DNA from: Myxococcota bacterium
Lineage (GTDB): Bacteria; Myxococcota_A; Polyangia; Polyangiales; Houyiibacteriaceae
Assembly: GCA_020629955.1 (NCBI GenBank)
Contig: JAHDCI010000035.1
Location: 1-37,346 of the forward strand
Direction: 5' to 3'
Length of the DNA: 37,346 bases
Shown here: in pieces, positions 32,857 through 37,346 of the stretch
Layout of the letters: each line of letters opens with the position of its first letter
Position numbering within the stretch: the stretch's first letter is position 1
Notes under the pieces: generated by a model
Told to the model about the DNA's origin: nothing
Databases searched by the model: none
Seen by the model: the letters and a program-made list of their open reading frames with translations, nothing else
Made by a program: the position numbers and the translations under genes

Positions 32857-35076
32857 CTACATTGGTAGGACTTCGCTAAGCTCTTCGTTGGTGCGAACGG
32901 GCGGCGGTGGAGCGGTCGAATCCGTAGAAACGCCTGCGTCCGAGCCGCCGTCAATGCCCCCATCTCCCCCATCCGGAAGACCACCGTCGGGAATGAGTTC
33001 GTAGGGAGTGATTTCACCGGTGCGGCTCACACGAACGGTTTGTCCGTCGGGCATCACATACGCGCCGACCTCGGAGTTCCACTTCGGAAGTGGGTGCGGA
33101 ATCGGGGTACTACGCGAACCCCGAATTCTGCCTGGGAGAACGTTCACATGCAGGGGCTCGTTGAGGCGGAAGACATAGCCACCCTCATCGATCGCGAGCA
33201 CGTAGTTCGTCTCGTCATGGGGCAGGTTTCTCCGGAACGAGAGCTGCTGTTGCCCCTCGCGATGATGCGGGCGACGGCTGAGGACAAAGCTCATCAAACG
33301 CACGGCCGAGTGATTGTGCATCCGGTGACAACCATGGCTGTGTCGGCGCATAATGCTCATATAGTCGACGCTTCCGTGGGTCCGGATTCCTTCATCTCCG
33401 CCGAGCCGAATCGTGCCGTCTTCACGCTCAGCGAAGCGCTGGTGGTACGCCACGACCAGTCCATAGGCAGAGGCGTAGCTCGGCCCGGTCTCGTGGTAGT
33501 TCACCATGAGCGGTCGCTCCCCAGGCTGCCGACGACGCGGGTTGCGAGTGAGCAACTCACGCGCGGGGGTCGATTCCGGAGGAAGCCAAACCGGCGACGC
33601 CACAATCCGGGACCACACGCGTGGACCGATCTCGGACATCTTGTACTTCCACATGACCGTCCCATCGACGAGCTCACTACGCCATCCTCCGATGGTCGTT
33701 CCAAAACGCGCGAGCGGGATACGTTGACCACGATAGCGGGTGAAAACGGTCAGGCGCGGGCGCCGGTTCACCGGCTGAGCACGTTCTCGGCCTTCATCGT
33801 TAAAGGGAAAATCGTACCAAACATCGCCGCGGTCGATCTCCACCTCGAGCGGCATCTCGTCGCTATAGTATTCGGGCAGGGTCGGCGCACGGACTGCGAC
33901 CCAAAGCGGCTCGCCAGGCTCGAGTTCGCCGAGCTCGTCGAGCCACGCGCGAGCATTCTCCGGTGTTTCGAGCCCGAACGAGGACTCGACGATATCGCGA
34001 ATTTCTGCGTCCAGGTTCGGAATGGGATGCATCTCTCCGTCGGCGCCTCGATAGGTCCGGGGCTGCTCGTTCTGAAGGAGGGACCGGCTGCCATCTTCAA
34101 TAACGCCGGCAGCGTGCACCGCGCGCTCCGTCAACACTCGGAGCAGAGCGCGCCGCTCCACTTCAACCTCTTCTTGCTGCAGGAGCTCAAGGGTCTCGCG
34201 ACCAAAGAAGCCCCAGCCGAGAACGCGATGACGACGTTCAAACTCGGCCAACGCCTCGTGAGTCGGCCAGTCCATGACGCCACCTTCGAAGGGGGTGTCA
34301 CCGAAAAAGCCTTCGCAACGAAGTCGCGCCTGAGCCGCGCGCAACGCCATGACCTGGTCGACCGATTGACGGTATTCTCGCACTCGAGCGGTGTCTCGCG
34401 TACCGAGACGGGTTAGCTCGGCAACATCTTCGACGCCCTGAGATTCGAGTAGCTCCGCGATCTGAGTCTCGAGGTTGCGAAAACGACGAGCGTTGCGGCG
34501 CGCCCGATTGTTATCGCGATACGCGACAAAGCCTTCAAACGATGCGATCGCTTCGCGGTCATATTCGCACTCTCGATCTGCCGCGGCACGCATCCGGCCC
34601 CGAAGCACGCCAACCGTCGGAAGAATCCCGTAGAGCTCAAGGTATTTGTCGCGACGCGCGCGCGAGCCGTGGTGATTTTCTGGGAAGTCCTCACGAGCGA
34701 GACGCAGATAGGTGGGTCGATATGCGTTCGGGAAGCGTTCACCGGTCTGCGGGTCGCGCTCCGAGAAGAGATACGGCGTCCAGTTCTCACCAAGATTGAG
34801 AAGAAGGTACCCTTCCGCTTCGGCGCTCCCGTATTCAACCTCGCGGACCACGCGGCCGCCTTCCCAGACCGGCACCGGATTCTCAAGCACGGGCTCGGGT
34901 TCGGCGACTTCCTCGTCCGGATTTGGCTCTGCAGGGACTTCCGGGAGCGTGCGTTCCGTTTCGGTCACCGGAGTCGTGAGGACTTCGGGTCCGTCACAAC
35001 CGAAGAGCGCTAACGCGGTGAGCATCACAGAGAGGGTTCGCACAATGGGGTCAACGTTGGTCATGTTCTCGCTCAC
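32857..35076 (-). CDS. L,D-transpeptidase (YkuD) lipoprotein
   Basis: A 739-residue lipoprotein with the signal peptide ending LALFGCDG. The family makes 3-3 peptidoglycan cross-links or attaches proteins to the wall. The catalytic pattern is near residues 565-590: the histidine in RTHGS, then SHGCHRMHN with the active Cys. A peptidoglycan-binding-like segment lies in the middle (FEGGVMDWPTHEALAEFERRHRVLGWGFFGRETLELL). The long N-terminal part is unrecognised, and the tail is rich in Gly/Asp. The start is GTG 35076, with ATG 35064 as the alternative. It ends at a terminator shared with the end of corA. Confidence 0.88.
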   Translation of the reverse strand: MSENMTNVDPIVRTLSVMLTALALFGCDGPEVLTTPVTETERTLPEVPAEPNPDEEVAEPEPVLENPVPVWEGGRVVREVEYGSAEAEGYLLLNLGENWTPYLFSERDPQTGERFPNAYRPTYLRLAREDFPENHHGSRARRDKYLELYGILPTVGVLRGRMRAAADRECEYDREAIASFEGFVAYRDNNRARRNARRFRNLETQIAELLESQGVEDVAELTRLGTRDTARVREYRQSVDQVMALRAAQARLRCEGFFGDTPFEGGVMDWPTHEALAEFERRHRVLGWGFFGRETLELLQQEEVEVERRALLRVLTERAVHAAGVIEDGSRSLLQNEQPRTYRGADGEMHPIPNLDAEIRDIVESSFGLETPENARAWLDELGELEPGEPLWVAVRAPTLPEYYSDEMPLEVEIDRGDVWYDFPFNDEGRERAQPVNRRPRLTVFTRYRGQRIPLARFGTTIGGWRSELVDGTVMWKYKMSEIGPRVWSRIVASPVWLPPESTPARELLTRNPRRRQPGERPLMVNYHETGPSYASAYGLVVAYHQRFAEREDGTIRLGGDEGIRTHGSVDYMSIMRRHSHGCHRMHNHSAVRLMSFVLSRRPHHREGQQQLSFRRNLPHDETNYVLAIDEGGYVFRLNEPLHVNVLPGRIRGSRSTPIPHPLPKWNSEVGAYVMPDGQTVRVSRTGEITPYELIPDGGLPDGGDGGIDGGSDAGVSTDSTAPPPPVRTNEELSEVLPM

Positions 35077-35283
35077 TGCAAGTTCTCGAACCGATGGACC
35101 GCCATCCGTTCTTCCTTAAGGACCTGCGTTGCACAGCCTGGGCCACCCTCTCTTCATCGCCGATTTTCGTGATTTTCCGAAAAAAGGCGACCATTTTTTG
35201 CTTCGCCAGCGGTCCGCCGTGTCGCTCGTCCCTCGAGACTGTGGCGAGTCAGCCACGAAGTGCGGTACCCCGCGCTGCTTTCT

Positions 35284-35289
35284 GATACT
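35284..35289 (+). promoter_or_regulatory. -10-like box next to the spondin-like gene start
   Basis: GATACT ends 8 bases before the GTG at 35298 (TCTGATACTCTCTTAGC). A TG two bases earlier makes it an extended -10 candidate. No ribosome site is visible, so a leaderless transcript is possible. Confidence 0.35.
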
Positions 35290-35297
35290 CTCTTAGC

Positions 35298-35957
35298 GTG
35301 ATTTCCTCCCACCGAATCCTTGCTTTGCTGAGTATTTTCGGGGTCCTTGGATGCGCCACGGAAGTGGCCATTCCGGTCACCGCGACCCTGACAGTTCAAA
35401 ACACGTCCGGCGAAAGCGGCAGTCCTCTCTCCCCGGGCGTCTGGTGGACCTCGGAAACCCCGATTTTCGAACTTGGGACCGCGGCCAGTGCAGCGCTTGA
35501 GGCGCTCGCCGAAACCGGCGATCCGAGCGCGCTGGGGGCCGCCGTGTATGCGATGGAAGGAGTCAGCGCGAGCGGACTTATTGGCGATCGAAACAACGCG
35601 GACTACGAAAGTTCTCCGATCCTCGACGGCCAGATGGCCGAAGAGCGTATCCGGGTAAACTCGGGTGAGTACCTTTACGTCGCGTTTATGGTCGGCAAGA
35701 GCAACGATACCGTCCTCATGAATGTGGACGCCTTTGTCGTACCCCGTCCCGAAGACGATGAGCTTTCGCTCGCTCTGGCACTCATCGACGTTGGCACCGA
35801 GGTGAACGAAGTATTTGGCGAGGGGCAAAACCAACCCAGCAACGCTCCAGGGACGGACTCCGGGGAAGAGGAAAATGGAGTTCTCACGCTCGCGGGATCC
35901 GATATTCCCCTCGACGCCGCTGCGTACCCAGTCCGCCTGCGCAGCGAAGCGCGCTGA
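35298..35957 (+). CDS. Spondin-N-domain lipoprotein
   Basis: A 219-residue lipoprotein; signal peptide ending FGVLGCATE. The mature part matches the bacterial spondin-N domain: TATLTVQNTS, SPGVWWTSETPIFELG, ALEALAETGDPSALGAAVYAM, and the hallmark DVGTEVNEVFGEGQNQP. Extracellular adhesion or matrix binding is known for the eukaryotic domain; the bacterial role is unclear. The GTG at 35298 is preceded by a -10-like box. The transporter gene starts 15 bases after its stop. Confidence 0.85.
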   Translation: MISSHRILALLSIFGVLGCATEVAIPVTATLTVQNTSGESGSPLSPGVWWTSETPIFELGTAASAALEALAETGDPSALGAAVYAMEGVSASGLIGDRNNADYESSPILDGQMAEERIRVNSGEYLYVAFMVGKSNDTVLMNVDAFVVPRPEDDELSLALALIDVGTEVNEVFGEGQNQPSNAPGTDSGEEENGVLTLAGSDIPLDAAAYPVRLRSEAR

Positions 35958-35972
35958 GTCACCTCGAACTCG

Positions 35973-37346
35973 GTGAACGAAAAGCCAAAATCGAAGGCGT
36001 GGGCGTTCGCGCTGCTCGCGGGGGCGCTTCTGCGAGCTCTCCCTCTTGGACTGCAGCCGGAGGCACACGGACTTGCCGCGATTTTCGTTGCGGTCGTAAT
36101 TCTTTGGGTGACGGAGGCAATCCCCATTGCGATGACGGCGCTACTGATTGCGCCGGCCATGATCGCGCTTGGCGTCTGCGACGCAAAGACCGCGTTCGCT
36201 CCCTACGCGGACCCACTTCTCTTTCTCTTTGTCGGCGGATTCTTCATCGCTCGGGCGATGGCACGGCACGGTCTCGATCGGAGGGTCGCCGCGGCCATGA
36301 CCCAAAACGCGTGGGTCGGCAAAAGTGAAAGTCGGAAACGGCTCGCGTTTATGGGTGCAGCAGTGCTGCTCTCGATGTGGATCTCGAACACCGCCACATG
36401 CGCGATCCTCATCCCGATTCTTCTCGGCACAGCAAGCGCCGAGAGTCGCGAGGACGACGTTCTTAGCGTCGCATATGCGTGCAGCGTTGGAGGACTCGGG
36501 ACTCTCGTAGGGAGTCCGCCGAATGCGATCACGGCCCGGCTCCTCGACGAACACCTCGAGGCCTCAGGAGGGAGCTTTGGTTTCCTCGACTGGATCACGA
36601 TCGGTCTACCAGCGACGGCGATCTTGGCGGCGATTGTCTTCTTCGCGCTCCGAAGAAAGCCCTCAGGTCAGACCGAAGCCGAAAGCGAACCCGGTCGAGA
36701 AGCAACGCCTTGGACAAAGGGCGAGAAAGTTTGTGCGCTCGCGTTCGGACTCGCCGTCGCCGGCTGGCTCGTTCCCCCGCTCCTAAAAGCCGCGGAGGTT
36801 CCTGGCGGGGCCGCCCTGAAATCGGCACTCCCGGGCGGCGGCGTCGCGCTCATCGCCGCGTCGGTCCTCTTCCTCTTTCCGGACGAAAAGGGGGAAATGA
36901 CCCTCCCCTGGGCGGACGCCGCGAGAATCGACTGGGGCATTATTATGCTCTTCGGCGGCGGGATCGCGCTGGGGAAACAGATGGTCGCGACAGGGCTCGC
37001 AAGCGAGGCGGCGCGCGCCTTTGTTGCGGCGACGGGAATCGAATCGCTTGTGGTGCTGACGGCGGTCGTCGCGTTCTTTACGATCTTCTTCACGGAGGTC
37101 TGCTCAAACACCGCTTCCGCAAATATTCTTGTTCCGCTCGTGATTGCCGTCTCAGTAGAGATTGAGGTCTCTCCAGTCGCCCCCGCTTTGGCCGTCGGCC
37201 TGGCTGCGAGCTGCGCCTTTATGCTGCCGATCGCCACCGGGCCGAACGCAATCGCCTATGGAAGCGGCCAGGTCACGCAGCGCGCGATGATGCGAACGGG
37301 CCTGAAGCTGAACCTGCTCGCAGCGGTCGCCGTGATCGCGATCGCT
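35973..37346 (+). CDS. DASS/SLC13-family sodium symporter, cut by the window end
   Basis: A membrane transporter open to the last base of the window (458 codons seen). It shows the two SNT motifs that bind sodium and substrate in this family: MWISNTATCAI near residue 138 and EVCSNTASAN near residue 377. Other family signs are VGGLGTLVGSPPNAITARL and LPIATGPNAIAYGSG. Substrates are typically dicarboxylates, citrate or sulphate; this one is undetermined. The GTG at 35973 is the only usable start after an in-frame stop that is the spondin stop codon. No ribosome site is obvious. Follows the spondin-like gene by 15 bases. Confidence 0.92.
   Translation, partial: MNEKPKSKAWAFALLAGALLRALPLGLQPEAHGLAAIFVAVVILWVTEAIPIAMTALLIAPAMIALGVCDAKTAFAPYADPLLFLFVGGFFIARAMARHGLDRRVAAAMTQNAWVGKSESRKRLAFMGAAVLLSMWISNTATCAILIPILLGTASAESREDDVLSVAYACSVGGLGTLVGSPPNAITARLLDEHLEASGGSFGFLDWITIGLPATAILAAIVFFALRRKPSGQTEAESEPGREATPWTKGEKVCALAFGLAVAGWLVPPLLKAAEVPGGAALKSALPGGGVALIAASVLFLFPDEKGEMTLPWADAARIDWGIIMLFGGGIALGKQMVATGLASEAARAFVAATGIESLVVLTAVVAFFTIFFTEVCSNTASANILVPLVIAVSVEIEVSPVAPALAVGLAASCAFMLPIATGPNAIAYGSGQVTQRAMMRTGLKLNLLAAVAVIAIA

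Noticed and set aside
33040-34416. A 458-residue open frame on the plus strand
   Set aside because: It is antisense to the L,D-transpeptidase, which has a full catalytic motif.
35160-35205. A/T-rich inverted stretch (AAAAAA ... TTTTTT) upstream of the spondin-like gene
   Set aside because: It lacks a GC stem and is not placed after a stop codon in the right direction, so I do not call it a terminator.

Overview
The window is a GC-rich, gene-dense bacterial chromosome segment. I infer a member of the Myxococcota (the former Deltaproteobacteria, Polyangia/Sandaracinaceae-like). The reasons are the many lipoproteins with Asp/Ser/Gly-rich linkers, CxCG-DTDxDxDG calcium-loop linkers, CX4CH haem lipoproteins, an HprK-based regulatory PTS next to rpoN, and frequent GTG/TTG starts. 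This is not proven from sequence alone. I saw no rRNA, tRNA, CRISPR array, insertion sequence, phage or integrase gene.

Layout. (1) 27-1511(-): a calcium-loop lipoprotein preceded by a textbook sigma-54 -24/-12 promoter and an inverted repeat near -108. (2) 1864-9268: a regulatory phosphotransferase (PTS-Ntr-like) cluster. It holds hprK, rapZ, ptsH and a shrunken ptsI on the minus strand, a decayed four-helix-bundle gene in the hprK-rapZ gap, a hydrolase lipoprotein and ptsN on the plus strand, then hpf and rpoN on the minus strand. (3) 9417-15118: an unknown protein, a TPR-dynamin GTPase with tatA immediately upstream, an unknown protein, and gpsA. (4) 15380-20122: a 1206-residue lipoprotein ending in a di-haem peroxidase, a small double CxxCxGxG protein, and an unrecognised lipoprotein. 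(5) 20158-25568(-): a Gld-type ABC transporter operon (ATPase, permease, GldG-like, DUF4340-like). (6) 25796-26092: an IHF-alpha-like protein with a clear terminator. (7) 26161-29936(-): a MshEN protein with a small membrane partner, then an envelope thiol/haem group (TlpA-like, DsbA-like with a CcmH-like N-terminus, CX4CH lipoprotein, small protein). (8) 30268-37346: a glycosyltransferase with a disordered tail, CorA, an L,D-transpeptidase lipoprotein, a spondin-N-like lipoprotein, and a DASS/SLC13 transporter cut by the window end.

How the genes fit together. The best-supported system is the regulatory PTS: EI, HPr, HPr kinase/phosphorylase, EIIA-Ntr, RapZ, the hibernation factor and sigma-54, with no sugar permease (EIIB/EIIC) in the window. 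EI looks degenerate in its PEP-binding half. RpoN, IHF-alpha and a near-perfect sigma-54 promoter all occur in the same window, so the lipoprotein at 27-1511 may belong to the sigma-54 regulon. Much of the rest serves the envelope: lipoproteins, thiol redox, peptidoglycan cross-linking, and gliding/ABC-type export.
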